A stretch of DNA of 64,000 nt. Origin: CAYNRA01 sp046293395. GTDB taxonomy: Bacteria; Bacteroidota; Bacteroidia; Cytophagales; Spirosomataceae. Made by a program: the position numbers and the translations under genes. Below the pieces are notes generated by a model, which worked only from the letters and a program-made list of their open reading frames with translations, made no database searches and was not told the DNA's origin. The stretch covers positions 186,001 to 250,000 of the forward strand of contig JBKBOU010000002.1 of assembly GCA_046293395.1 (NCBI GenBank), written 5' to 3'. Positions 42,564 through 52,900 of the stretch are shown one piece after another (position 1 is the stretch's first letter; each line of letters starts with the position of its first letter).

Positions 42564-44141
42564 TTAAGCGTATTTTTGGGCTAATTCTTTACCCGTTTTT
42601 TTGATGTAATCTGTGATTTCATCGTCTAATTTCCCTTTTGCAAGAGCGGCAACGTACTCAGGTTTTGTTGCTTTCAAAAGAGCTAAGAATTCTGCTTCGT
42701 ATTCTTTTACTTTTTCGACAGGCACTTTATCCATGATACCGTTGATTGAACCATAGATAATCGCAACTTGCTCACCTACAGCTTGTGGCTGATATTGACC
42801 TTGCTTCAGGATTTCTTGGTTTCTACGACCTCTTTCGATAACCAATTTCGTAGCGGCATCTAAGTCAGAACCGAACTTCGCGAAGGCCTCCAATTCACGG
42901 AACTGCGCTTGGTCGAGCTTCAGTGTACCTGCTACTTTCTTCATGGATTTCACCTGTGCGTTACCACCCACACGCGATACCGAAATACCTACGTTGATTG
43001 CTGGACGGATACCCGCATTAAACAAGTTAGATTCCAAGAAAATCTGGCCATCTGTAATCGAGATTACGTTTGTTGGGATATAAGCAGAAACGTCACCCGC
43101 TTGTGTTTCAATAATCGGAAGGGCAGTTAATGAGCCACCACCTTTCACCTTTCCTTTCAAGGAAGGCGGGAGGTCATTCATTTCCTGCGCGATTGCATCT
43201 GATTGGTTGATTTTAGCGGCACGCTCCAATAAGCGGCTGTGTAAGTAGAAAACGTCTCCTGGATACGCTTCACGTCCGGGTGGGCGACGAAGAAGGAGAG
43301 ATACTTCACGGTAAGCAACTGCTTGTTTCGATAAGTCATCATAAACAACCAATGCCGGACGACCTGTATCCCGGAAATACTCACCAATGGCTGCACCTGT
43401 AAATGGAGCAAAAAACTGCATAGGTGATGGATCTGCTGCACCTGCTGCAACGATGACTGTGTAATCCATTGCACCGTAACGGCGAAGAGTTTGCTCAACT
43501 GCTTTAATTGTAGATGCTTTTTGACCACATGCTACATAAATACAGAAAACAGGTTCTCCTTTATCGTAAAACTCTTTTTGATTAATGATTGTGTCAATAC
43601 AAACAGCTGTTTTACCTGTTTGACGGTCACCAATAACTAATTCCCGTTGTCCACGACCTACTGGAATCATCGCATCAATCGCTTTGATACCTGTTTGCAA
43701 TGGTTCAGTTACAGGCTGACGGTAGATAACACCGGGTGCTTTTCTTTCCAAAGGCATCTCAAATGTTTCCCCTTCAATCGGGCCTAAGCCATCAATTGGC
43801 TCAGCTAACGTATTGACTACGCGACCAACGATGCCTTCACCTACTTTTACAGAAGCGATTTCACCTGTACGTTTTACTGTAGCTCCCTCTTTGATACCTT
43901 TCGAGTCACCTAAAAGTACGGCGCCTACATTGTCTTCTTCCAAGTTAAGCGCAAGTGCTTTGAGACCATTCTCAAATGCTAACAACTCACCCGCTTGTAC
44001 TTTAGATAATCCGTAGATACGTGCCACACCGTCACCGATTTGCAGTACGGTACCAACTTCTTCTAGTTCGGCTTCGGTTTTTGCTCCTGCTAATTGCTCA
44101 CGCAATATGGCCGATACTTCGTCTGGTCTTACTGATGCCAT
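42564..44141 (-). CDS. atpA: F1F0 ATP synthase alpha subunit
   Basis: 525 residues. MASVRPDEVSAILREQLAG opens it; the P-loop is in LVIGDRQTGKTAVCIDTI (GDRQTGKT), and SVSRVGGNAQVKSMKKVAGT with ALPIIETQAGDVSAYIPTNV are conserved. It forms the non-catalytic nucleotide-binding alpha3beta3 ring. Only atpA and atpG are in this window; no other ATP synthase gene is upstream between atpA and the divergent permease. Confidence 0.97.
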   Translation of the reverse strand: MASVRPDEVSAILREQLAGAKTEAELEEVGTVLQIGDGVARIYGLSKVQAGELLAFENGLKALALNLEEDNVGAVLLGDSKGIKEGATVKRTGEIASVKVGEGIVGRVVNTLAEPIDGLGPIEGETFEMPLERKAPGVIYRQPVTEPLQTGIKAIDAMIPVGRGQRELVIGDRQTGKTAVCIDTIINQKEFYDKGEPVFCIYVACGQKASTIKAVEQTLRRYGAMDYTVIVAAGAADPSPMQFFAPFTGAAIGEYFRDTGRPALVVYDDLSKQAVAYREVSLLLRRPPGREAYPGDVFYLHSRLLERAAKINQSDAIAQEMNDLPPSLKGKVKGGGSLTALPIIETQAGDVSAYIPTNVISITDGQIFLESNLFNAGIRPAINVGISVSRVGGNAQVKSMKKVAGTLKLDQAQFRELEAFAKFGSDLDAATKLVIERGRRNQEILKQGQYQPQAVGEQVAIIYGSINGIMDKVPVEKVKEYEAEFLALLKATKPEYVAALAKGKLDDEITDYIKKTGKELAQKYA

Positions 44142-44482
44142 AATATGTTATTGATGAACTTAAAAATTAAATTACAATTTGTAAACTCTTATCAAGTATT
44201 GAAATAGTTACTATTTGAACACTTTTTCGGGTGCAAAATTAAAACAGAAATTTCACAATTCCGATATAATACACAAATAATCTATAAATACTTTGCACTT
44301 TTTGGGGAAATCATCCTGCCAGTTTTTCAATTGTATTTAATTCTATACCTCATAGAATCTATCTATGTACTAGACTAATTTCAAAGAATATCCGTTGCAA
44401 GGGGTTATCTTTGGCATTTCAAACTGTGCATCTGTGCGCTATTTACACAAAAATCTTTGTTATAAATCACACCTATTGCCTC
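44142..44482. promoter_or_regulatory. 341-base divergent intergenic region between atpA and SbtA-like gene
   Basis: It contains TATCTTTG at 44406-44413, a perfect -7 box on the plus strand, with TTTC 23 bases upstream. On the minus strand TAATTTTG (44241 to 44234) could serve atpA. No gene, RNA or repeat is seen in it. Confidence 0.35.
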
Positions 44483-45445
44483 ATGAATAGTGAACTTCTT
44501 ATTTCCAATCTTACCAATCCAACACTCCTTTTTTTTCTTCTCGGGATATTGGCAACCTATTTAAAAAGTGATTTGCAAATCCCGGCTTCTTCTAGTAAAT
44601 TCATCTCGCTTTACTTGCTTTTTGCCATTGGTTTCAAAGGTGGGCAGGAATTAGCCCACAGTCCGTTTAACCAAGAAATCATTTTCAGTATTTTCTTTGG
44701 GATGCTCCTCGCCTCCCTCATTCCCTTTTATACCTTTTTTCTTCTCAAGCGAAAAATGACAATGAGTGATGCCGGAGCGGTTGCTGCTACCTACGGTTCG
44801 GTTTCTGCTGTTACGTTTGTTTCCGCTGTCTCTTTCCTAGAAATTCAACAAGTAGAATTTGGTGGCCACATGGTCGCTGTCATGGCATTTATGGAAGCGC
44901 CAGCTATTGTGGTTGGTGTAGTTCTCATGCGCATTTTTGATAAAGAAGAAAAACAAACGGAATCTCTCGCCTCTGTTTTCAAACACTCTATCACCAATGG
45001 TTCTGTCTTTTTGATTCTCGGAAGTTTATGCATTGGTATCATCGCAGACTCAAAACAAGCGGAAGGTATTAAGCCCTTCACATCCGATATATTCAAAGGG
45101 TTTTTAGCGATTTTTCTATTGGAAATGGGGATGGTCACTGCACGAAGATTCGCTGCCTTTCGCCAATATGGACTTTTCTTAACTTTATTTGCACTTCTAG
45201 CCCCTGCCATCAATGGTTGTTTAGCCGCTTTTGCAAGCCACTGGGTGACAGACGACATCGGAAACCGTTTCATCTTTGCCATTCTTGCGGCTTCTGCTTC
45301 CTATATTGCCGTGCCCGCTGCCATGCAACTGGCAGCTCCCAAAGCAGACCCTGGTTTGTACATTCCGATGGCATTAGGGCTTACTTTCCCTTTCAATATT
45401 ACCATCGGAATGCCCCTCTATTTTGCCATTGTTTCACTTACATAA
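44483..45445 (+). CDS. SbtA-like sodium-dependent bicarbonate transporter (DUF897)
   Basis: 320 residues with about ten helices. LISNLTNPTLLFFLLGILAT and ISLYLLFAIGFKGGQELAHS at the start and FILAILAASASYIAVPAAMQ with LYIPMALGLTFPFNITIGMP at the end are the characteristic SbtA blocks, with inverted-repeat symmetry. SbtA imports bicarbonate with sodium in cyanobacteria; relatives in Bacteroidota may supply bicarbonate for carboxylases. The start is ATG 44483; the upstream frame adds an unrelated leader. Confidence 0.85.
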   Translation: MNSELLISNLTNPTLLFFLLGILATYLKSDLQIPASSSKFISLYLLFAIGFKGGQELAHSPFNQEIIFSIFFGMLLASLIPFYTFFLLKRKMTMSDAGAVAATYGSVSAVTFVSAVSFLEIQQVEFGGHMVAVMAFMEAPAIVVGVVLMRIFDKEEKQTESLASVFKHSITNGSVFLILGSLCIGIIADSKQAEGIKPFTSDIFKGFLAIFLLEMGMVTARRFAAFRQYGLFLTLFALLAPAINGCLAAFASHWVTDDIGNRFIFAILAASASYIAVPAAMQLAAPKADPGLYIPMALGLTFPFNITIGMPLYFAIVSLT

Positions 45446-45524
45446 GCATAAAAGTTGTCTGAATTTATCTCAGTACAATTGAAATGAATCAATTCTACTT
45501 CTAGATTTGATTACAAATAGCTTT

Positions 45525-46772
45525 TTAACTTGCGCGCTCTTTTCGGAGTGAACTAGGCATCCGAACTAACCGCCAAATCAACATACCAAGCACCCGCAGA
45601 CCAGATAAATTCGGGTCGGTTGCTTGGTTTTTAGCTATTTTCTCTAATTGAATCCGAAACCAGACTGTGTCCAGCATACCCATTTTATCAATAAAACCAA
45701 TACCTGTTTTTACAGGTTTGATTTCTTCTTTGGGATTTTCTCCGCGCAACAATCGTTGACCAACCAAAGGCTCAATACAAGCTAGTCTGCCCATTCCTAC
45801 CACATCGACAGCACCAGAGGCAACCGCTTCATTCATGCCGGCATATGTCCTGAACCCTCCCGTGAGCATCAGTGGAACAGAAATTGTTTTTCGTGCGTTT
45901 TCAGCAAAATCTAGAAAATAAGCTTCTCTTTCTCGGGTAGATTTTTTCATTTCACCTCCGCCCATCATAGCTGGAGATTCATACGTTCCTCCTGAGATTT
46001 CGATTAAATCGATTCCTGCTTTTTCCAGGGAAATCATCGTATCCAAAGATTCTTCCTTCGTAAACCCACCTTTTTGAAAATCCGCTGAGTTTAATTTGAT
46101 ACCAATCGGAAAATCTGACCCTACTTCTTTGCGCATGGCATCGTAGATAGCTAGAACAAACCGGCGGCGATTTTCGGGACTTCCCCCCCACTCGTCTGTT
46201 CGTTGGTTGTGATGTGGAGAAAGGAACTGGCTAACCAAATATCCGTGTGCCCCATGAATTTGTACGCCGCTGAAACCCGCTTTTTTAACAAACCCAGCAG
46301 CATGTCCGAACGCACGTACGATTTCTCTAATTTCCGAATCGTCCAAAGCACGTGGAGTGGCAAAAAAACGCTGCATAGATGGATGAAACGGAATAGCTGA
46401 CGGTGCAACGGTTTCCTTATTTAACCCTTTTGGGGCTTGTTTGCCCGGATGATTGAGCTGTACCCAACAGGCAGTTCCGTGCTGGGTGGCGGCTTTTGCC
46501 CATGCTTCAAAGGCGGGTAAAGTACTTGCCTCATCTATGACCACATTACCGGGCTCGCCCAGCGCCCGTTTGTCCACCATCACATTGCCTGTTATACACA
46601 AACCCAAACCAGAAGTCGCCCATGTACCGTACAATACCGGTAAATCGGGTTTGGGTTGGCCAAAAGAATCGCCCATGGCTTCACTCATCGCCGATTTAGC
46701 CAACCGATTTTTTACGGTACTTCCGTTTTTTAAGAAAAGCGGAGTAGATAAATGCAAACTTATTTTTTCCAA
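45525..46772 (-). CDS. Old yellow enzyme-type NADH:flavin oxidoreductase
   Basis: 415 residues of an FMN TIM barrel. PLFLKNGSTVKNRLAKSAMS is the FMN-binding start; VQLNHPGKQAPKGLN, GVQIHGAHGYLVSQFLSPHH (catalytic His pair) and NQRTDEWGGSPENRRRF are textbook motifs. It reduces activated alkenes such as enones using NAD(P)H. The start codon is TTG at 46772: an in-frame TAA lies just upstream and the next ATG is far inside the domain. Confidence 0.9.
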   Translation of the reverse strand: MEKISLHLSTPLFLKNGSTVKNRLAKSAMSEAMGDSFGQPKPDLPVLYGTWATSGLGLCITGNVMVDKRALGEPGNVVIDEASTLPAFEAWAKAATQHGTACWVQLNHPGKQAPKGLNKETVAPSAIPFHPSMQRFFATPRALDDSEIREIVRAFGHAAGFVKKAGFSGVQIHGAHGYLVSQFLSPHHNQRTDEWGGSPENRRRFVLAIYDAMRKEVGSDFPIGIKLNSADFQKGGFTKEESLDTMISLEKAGIDLIEISGGTYESPAMMGGGEMKKSTREREAYFLDFAENARKTISVPLMLTGGFRTYAGMNEAVASGAVDVVGMGRLACIEPLVGQRLLRGENPKEEIKPVKTGIGFIDKMGMLDTVWFRIQLEKIAKNQATDPNLSGLRVLGMLIWRLVRMPSSLRKERAS

Positions 46773-46937
46773 TGAATTTTATGTTTAAATGAATGAGGTA
46801 ATCTTATAAATTATTCAAAATAAGAGATAACAAAACGATGGATAGAAGTAAGGTGTTCACAAATAAAAAACGAATAAAACGACTTTATGACCTTTAAAAA
46901 GAATTAAAATACAAAAAATAGCATAAATCAACCACTT

Positions 46938-46957
46938 ACTAAAAATGAACGTTTAGT
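46938..46957. promoter_or_regulatory. Inverted repeat between reductase and lipoprotein genes
   Basis: ACTAAA-N8-TTTAGT, with AACC and GGTT further out. It lies between divergent starts (46772 minus, 47043 plus). OYE genes in other bacteria are often repressed by TetR-type regulators at such sites; here it is only a pattern. Confidence 0.3.
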
Positions 46958-47042
46958 CGGTTTAAGAAGAAAATTCTTTTGCTTAGTTTTGATAAATTTT
47001 AATATAGTCCCGTAGAAAAAACAAAAGTTTAGAAGTCCCAAA

Positions 47043-47510
47043 ATGAAAAAATTACTCCTCTTAGCACTCATCAGCCAACTGAGTGCCTGCATATTGGTAG
47101 AGCCTGAATCAGAAATTACACCAGAGGTTGACGACCCTACCAAAAAGGGACTTTCAACAGCAAAGGTCTATGAATTTACGGTTGATTTATCTACAAGACT
47201 TCCATTTTGGCGTCCACCATTCACAAAGGATTCCTTGGATGCCGTTTTTGTATTCATTGACCGCGGAAGCTCTCTTTCCCCGCTGCCTTTCAGGGGCAGT
47301 GCCAAAACAGTAGATACCCAGAAATACAACCAATTGGACATCAATGCGGATATTTGGGAGGATTTTATTTATCTAGAAAATACAACCGCACTCCCGGCGC
47401 AATCCAACTACAAATTTCGGGTTGTGGTCATTCGGGCAACAGAAATTGTTGGCAAAACACCCCAGACCATGCGCAAAGATGAATTTGATTTGGAATACCT
47501 AGAAAAGTAA
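47043..47510 (+). CDS. Lipoprotein of unknown function
   Basis: 155 residues. Lipobox LLALISQLSAC with the Cys at residue 16, then an acidic stretch EPESEITPEVDD. The rest is beta-rich with no recognised motif (KVYEFTVDLSTRLPFW, KYNQLDINADIWEDF, NYKFRVVVIRATEIVG). It has a bidirectional terminator at 47516-47560. Membrane-anchored; function unknown. Confidence 0.65.
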   Translation: MKKLLLLALISQLSACILVEPESEITPEVDDPTKKGLSTAKVYEFTVDLSTRLPFWRPPFTKDSLDAVFVFIDRGSSLSPLPFRGSAKTVDTQKYNQLDINADIWEDFIYLENTTALPAQSNYKFRVVVIRATEIVGKTPQTMRKDEFDLEYLEK

Positions 47511-47515
47511 ATACA

Positions 47516-47560
47516 AAAAGGGTAAATTTTATACATATAAGTGATAAAATTTACCCTTTT
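47516..47560. terminator. Bidirectional intrinsic terminator between lipoprotein and CusB-like genes
   Basis: AAAAGGGTAAATTTTAT (47516-47532) and ATAAAATTTACCCTTTT (47544-47560) are perfect complements around an 11-base loop. T-runs lie on both sides. Confidence 0.85.
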
Positions 47561-47568
47561 CTTTGTCC

Positions 47569-48708
47569 TTACTCTTCGCTGTCTGTTACCAAATAAATCG
47601 CTCCATTCATCACTACGTCGGTTAATATTGCCGGTGAGATAACCTCGGCAAATTTCCCGTTTGTTTCCCCTATCTTAACTGGAACTTGCTTGAATACAAC
47701 CCTATTTTGTTCCTTGTACTTTACCCAAACGTAGGTCTCTCCTTGATCTGTCGTTTGAATAGCCGTAGAAGGAAGCGTATTTACCTGCTTCCTCTTTGTT
47801 TTTATTTCCACTTGTAAACGTTGATTCAACGGTATTTCTGTGGCAGAATTAACTCGAACAAAAACATCTACCGTCTGATCACGTTCGTCTGTTGTTGCAC
47901 CAATTTGTTCAATAACCCCAACCCAGGCGGGATACGAAGGAAAACCAACCTTTTGCCCCAACTGGACTTGTTGTGCATCTTCCTGATGTAATTTACAAAT
48001 GACCCGTTTTTGTGCCGTTTGCGCAAGTTGGAACAGCGGTTCTCTCTCAATAACTTTTCCTCCTACTTGAACAAAAACCTGCACGAGCCTCCCTGAAATC
48101 GGAGAACGAACGGGCAACTTCCGAACTATTTGCCCACTTTGCAGCTCTTTTTCACTTAATCCAATTGCCATTAATTGAGATTGAAGGGAAGACAAACGTA
48201 CGCGGTTCATCTCGTACATTTCCTCTACTTCTTGCCGAACCTTTTGTGACGTTGCATCGGCTGACGCTAATTTAGCTTGCCGCTCTTTTTCTGCAAAGGC
48301 TCTTTTTTGTTGGATACGAACAATTTGAAACTCTTCTTGCAGACGTATCGCCTCTAAACTGTATATTTCAGCTAATTTTTCTCCTTTTACTACCGTATTA
48401 CCTGATAGTAATCCACTTTTTAACCATGAAATAGTACCCGAAATCGGAAACGAAATGGCCTGACTCTTGTCTGGATCGACACTGACCTGGCCTGTCGCTT
48501 GGGTAACTTTCTCGAAAGAAGACGCAACTAAATTGGTTAAATCTATCGGTAGATTTTCAACCTGTTTCGCTGTAAATTCGACTTGCTTTTTATCGATTTT
48601 TATACTTTTTTCCTCTTCAACGACTTCCTCTTTTGAGCCACATCCAGGCAAAAGCATTGATAAAATAAGGATACATACTAGGAATGAATACCGGTTATTA
48701 TTTTTCAT
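47569..48708 (-). CDS. RND efflux periplasmic adaptor (CusB/HlyD-type lipoprotein)
   Basis: 379 residues from ATG 48708 (MKNNNRYSF) with a lipobox ILSMLLPGC. Barrel-sandwich and coiled-coil parts are visible: TQATGQVSVDPDKSQAISFP, EFQIVRIQQKRAFAEKERQA (coiled coil), and KLPVRSPISGRLVQVFVQVG (lipoyl-like half). The adaptor links the inner-membrane pump to the outer-membrane channel. Last gene of a cus-type operon, with 11 bases overlapping the TolC gene. Confidence 0.87.
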   Translation of the reverse strand: MKNNNRYSFLVCILILSMLLPGCGSKEEVVEEEKSIKIDKKQVEFTAKQVENLPIDLTNLVASSFEKVTQATGQVSVDPDKSQAISFPISGTISWLKSGLLSGNTVVKGEKLAEIYSLEAIRLQEEFQIVRIQQKRAFAEKERQAKLASADATSQKVRQEVEEMYEMNRVRLSSLQSQLMAIGLSEKELQSGQIVRKLPVRSPISGRLVQVFVQVGGKVIEREPLFQLAQTAQKRVICKLHQEDAQQVQLGQKVGFPSYPAWVGVIEQIGATTDERDQTVDVFVRVNSATEIPLNQRLQVEIKTKRKQVNTLPSTAIQTTDQGETYVWVKYKEQNRVVFKQVPVKIGETNGKFAEVISPAILTDVVMNGAIYLVTDSEE

Positions 48709-49906
48709 TGTGTTTCTTGTCTTGTAAATACATAAAATAAGCCAATTGAATACGATACGTGCGCAGTGCCTCCGAATAAACCTGTTGGGTTGCAAAATAC
48801 TGTTGTTGATACGTATTCCATTTGAAAAAATCCTGTTCTCCTACCTGAAATTGAAGCAGGGACGTTGCTTGCAAATCAGCAAGAGCAGGAAGAATTTCAT
48901 TTTCTAATGTCTTGATTCGCTCGTAAGTGGTTGTCCATTCTTTGTATAGACTAGCCCATTCGTTCGCTTGCAAAACAGCCAATTCACTCAGTTGTAACTC
49001 TGCTTTTTCTTTTTCTACTTGTGCCATTTGTATTTTTGCCTTCTGAGGTTTCTTATCCATCGGTATAGAAATACCACCCAATCCGACCCACTGATTGATA
49101 TTTCCTTGCATACTTTGATTCATAAGACCTAAAGTAAAGTCTGGCGAAAGACGTTTTTTTTCAAATGCTAACTTAGAGGCAAGTTGATTTACCTCCGCTT
49201 GTATCCATTCTTTCGCGGGATGGCTTGCTAGTCCAGCATCTTGAAAATAAACGGTTGGAGAGATAATCGAATCTTGTGTAGAAAATGTCAATGCAGGAAG
49301 AGACGAGTCACCCAGTACATTTTTCAATTGGCTTTCATATCGTGCATACATTTCGTGTATTTCACTTTTCATCAACTGATTTTTACCAAGTGCCACCGAT
49401 GATTCCGAGACATCCAGCCGACTCGTCGCACCCGTTTGATACATGACCTCTGCCATTTTTTTCACTTGAAGCAGTAAGCTATCCTGTTTTTGAATAAACC
49501 GGAGCATCCGATACGTATGCGCCAAATTAAAATACGTTTCACTTAACCGAAATACCAAATCCTTCTTTTCCCACTTTTTTTGCATTTCCGCAGTGAGGAC
49601 ACCGGCTTCCAAATATGCTTTTTTAGCGCGGTAAACAGCGGGATTTTCGAAGGTTTGTTGTACACCAACCACATAATCAAGTACAAACGGATTTTGAATA
49701 TTTCCGAGTTGTGTTTCGAATTGAAGTTTGGGTTTTTCAAATGCTGTTGCAACAGAGGCACGCTCCATTTCAATTCTTTTGTCAGCACGTTTCAACGCAT
49801 AGTTATTTTTTTCAGCGGCTGTTATCAAAAGATAGACATCGGTACTTTGCGCTTTTAACTCTTGCATCAACAAAATACATAAACTACTGATTAGTAGAGA
49901 TTTCAT
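48698..49906 (-). CDS. TolC-family outer-membrane efflux channel
   Basis: 402 residues from ATG 49906 (MKSLLISSLCILLMQELKAQ, a signal peptide); an alternative start at 49921 overlaps cusA by 11 bases. It is mostly long helices, as in TolC: VYLLITAAEKNNYALKRADK, VVGVQQTFENPAVYRAKKAY, LSEYETYFN-type heptads, and a repeat (RLDVSESSVALGKNQLMKSE; LAVLQANEWASLYKEWTTTY). It forms the outer-membrane exit duct for metals. Confidence 0.85.
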   Translation of the reverse strand: MKSLLISSLCILLMQELKAQSTDVYLLITAAEKNNYALKRADKRIEMERASVATAFEKPKLQFETQLGNIQNPFVLDYVVGVQQTFENPAVYRAKKAYLEAGVLTAEMQKKWEKKDLVFRLSETYFNLAHTYRMLRFIQKQDSLLLQVKKMAEVMYQTGATSRLDVSESSVALGKNQLMKSEIHEMYARYESQLKNVLGDSSLPALTFSTQDSIISPTVYFQDAGLASHPAKEWIQAEVNQLASKLAFEKKRLSPDFTLGLMNQSMQGNINQWVGLGGISIPMDKKPQKAKIQMAQVEKEKAELQLSELAVLQANEWASLYKEWTTTYERIKTLENEILPALADLQATSLLQFQVGEQDFFKWNTYQQQYFATQQVYSEALRTYRIQLAYFMYLQDKKHNEK

Positions 49907-49910
49907 TTTA

Positions 49911-52900
49911 TTATTTCTCATTTCTTGAGGCAATTAGTTCGTAAAGAATAGGAAGAATCAGGAGGGTTAATAACGTAGCAGAGATTAATCCACCGATAAC
50001 CACCGTGGCAAGTGGTTTTTGTACTTCTGCTCCAGCGGATGTAGAAATAGCCATGGGTAAAAATCCCAAAGAAGCGACGGTAGCAGTTATCAAAACGGGA
50101 CGAAAACGAACCCGAATTCCTTCCAATACACGTGCCCGGAGAGTTAATCCGTTTTCTTTTTCCAAATCATTCAAATAAGATAAGAGAACGATACCATTCA
50201 AAACGGCAATGCCAAATAAAGCAATGTAGCCAATGCCTGCTGAGATACTGAAGGGCATTCCACGCAACCAAAGTGCGAAAGTCCCGCCAATTGTTGCCAA
50301 CGGAATGGAAGAGAAAATTAAGAGTGATTGCGTGAATGACTGAAAGTTCAGGTAAAGCATTAAGAAGATCAATGTGAGGGCAATCGGAACAGCAATAATT
50401 AATCTATCTTTGGCAGCTTGTAGGTTTTCAAAAGCCCCCCCGTAAGCGTAGTAATAGCCTGTTGGCAAAGGAACTGCTTTTTCAAGTGTTGTTTTAACTT
50501 CATCTACCAGACTTTCAACGTCTCGTCCTGCTACACCAACACCAATATTTATCCGTCTATTCGTTCCTTCTCTTGACACCTGTGCTGGTCCTTTGACACG
50601 TTCAATCGTCGCTAATTCCGCTAGCTTAATTTGTTGACCACTCGGCAAAGGAACCCAAATATTTTGAATATTCATCTCATTTTTTCTGAAGCCCTCTTCT
50701 AATCGAACCACTACGTCAAACCGTTTTTGGTCTTCAAAGATGATACCCACCGTTTCTCCAGCAAAGGCTGTTTTCAGTGTCTGATTGATGGATTCTACTT
50801 GAAGCCCATATCTTGCTAAGGCTTCTCTATTGTATTTTACCCGAATTTGTGGAAGCCCCGTTACACGCTCTACTTTACTACTTGAGACCCCCTGAATACC
50901 TCGAATATTTTTTTCAACTTCGCCAGCTAAATTTGCCAATGTATCCAAATTCTCACCAAAAATCTTGATAACCAATTCTGATTTTGAACCCGCAATCATC
51001 TCATTGAAACGCATTTGAATCGGTTGGGTGAACTCAATGCTTGTACCTGGCACTTCTTCTTCTAAGAGGACACGCATTTTTTCGATCAATTCCTCCTTCG
51101 AATCAGCCGAGGTCCAAGCGTCGCGTGGCTTCATATTCATCATTAAATCAGACATTTCCGGAGGCATAGGATCTGTAGGAATTTCAGACGCGCCAATTCG
51201 ACCTACGATTTGTTTTATTTCGGGAAAATGAGTCAATAAAACTTTTTGAGCGCGTAAAGTTGCGTCAATGGTTGTTTGTAACGAGGCCCCCGCTGGTGTC
51301 TGGAAATCAATGGCTAAATCGCCTTCATCCAATGTAGGAATGAACTCACCACCCAGCGTCTGGAATAAAGCAAGACTACCCAAGAATAGTGAAAAAGCAA
51401 TGCCTATAAATAGTTTTTTTGCCTCTAATCCGCGACGTAACAGAGGCTCATACCACGCATGTAACGCATGAACTAATTTTTCTGAAAACGCCAGTTGATG
51501 CTGTCCCTCTCCTTTCAAGAAAAGTGTACTGACAACGGGAATGTATGTGATAGATAAAAACAAGGAAACAACCAACGCAATACTTACCGTTTGCGCCATC
51601 GGTCGGAACATTTTCCCTTCAATACCCGTGAGTGATAATATCGGCAAATAGACCAAAAGTATGATAATTCCACCGAAAACGGCGGCTGAAATTACCTTTT
51701 GTGCTGAATCACGAACCAGCACGTTCATCCGTGTAGTCGTCACTTTATTTTTATTTGTAGGTGCGTGCAACTGAAACAAAACCGCTTCTACCACAATGAC
51801 GGAGCCATCAACCAATAACCCAAAATCTATCGCTCCTAAACTCATTAAATTGGCAGATATACCTGCCACTCGCATGATTGCAAACGTAATTAACATGGTA
51901 ATCGGGATGACTGAAGCTACCAAAAGCCCTGCACGCATACTGCCGAGCAAAACCACCAAAACGAGTACGACAATCAAACCGCCCTCTGCCAAATTTGTCG
52001 CTACGGTACGGATAGAGTTATTGATCAACTTTGTTCTATCTATGAATGGATTGATGTGAATCCCTTTTGGCAAAGTCTTTTCTATCAAGGCTATACGTTC
52101 TTTTACACCTCGGATAGTCGCTTCTGAGTCTGCTCCTTTCAGCATGAGAACGATTCCACCTACGGTTTCTCCTTGTCCGTTTTTGGTCATAGCACCAAAC
52201 CGATTTGCCGATCCGAACTGCACAACAGCAACATCTTTCACCAAAATCGGAACACCTTCTTGCCGTATTACTACATTTTCTAAGTCAGTAAGACTTTCGA
52301 GAGCGCCTTCTCCCCGAATAAAAAAAGCCTGATTCGCTTGTTCAATGTAACTAGCTCCAATATTTGCATTGCTATTTTGGACGGCATTCACGAAGGTTTC
52401 CAGACTAATTCCGTAGCGTTGTAATTTATCCAATTGAACGGCTATCTCGTATTGCTTTACGAAGCCACCAAAACTACTCACTTCTACAACTCCCTCAATA
52501 CCAGTCAATTGTCTTTTTATTTGCCAATCTTGTAACGTACGAAGTGTGGTCAAATCATATTTTTCACGATACGCTGCGTCAATTTCTAATGTATATTGAA
52601 AAATCTCACCCAATCCCGTTGTCATGGGTGCAAGTGTGGGCGTTCCAAAACCTTGTGGAATATCCTTCTCCACGATTTTCAGCTGCTCAGCCACTACTTG
52701 TCTTGCTTGATAAGCGGGAACTTCTTCTTTAAAAATCAGTGTGATAACAGACAATCCTTGCCGAGAAATGGAGCGGATTTGCTCCACACCTGATATATTT
52801 GCTAACTGCAATTCTATCGGTGCTGTCACATACTTTTCGACCTCTTGTGTGGCCAATGTAGGCGACTGCGTGATTAAAACGACTTGATTATTGGTAATAT

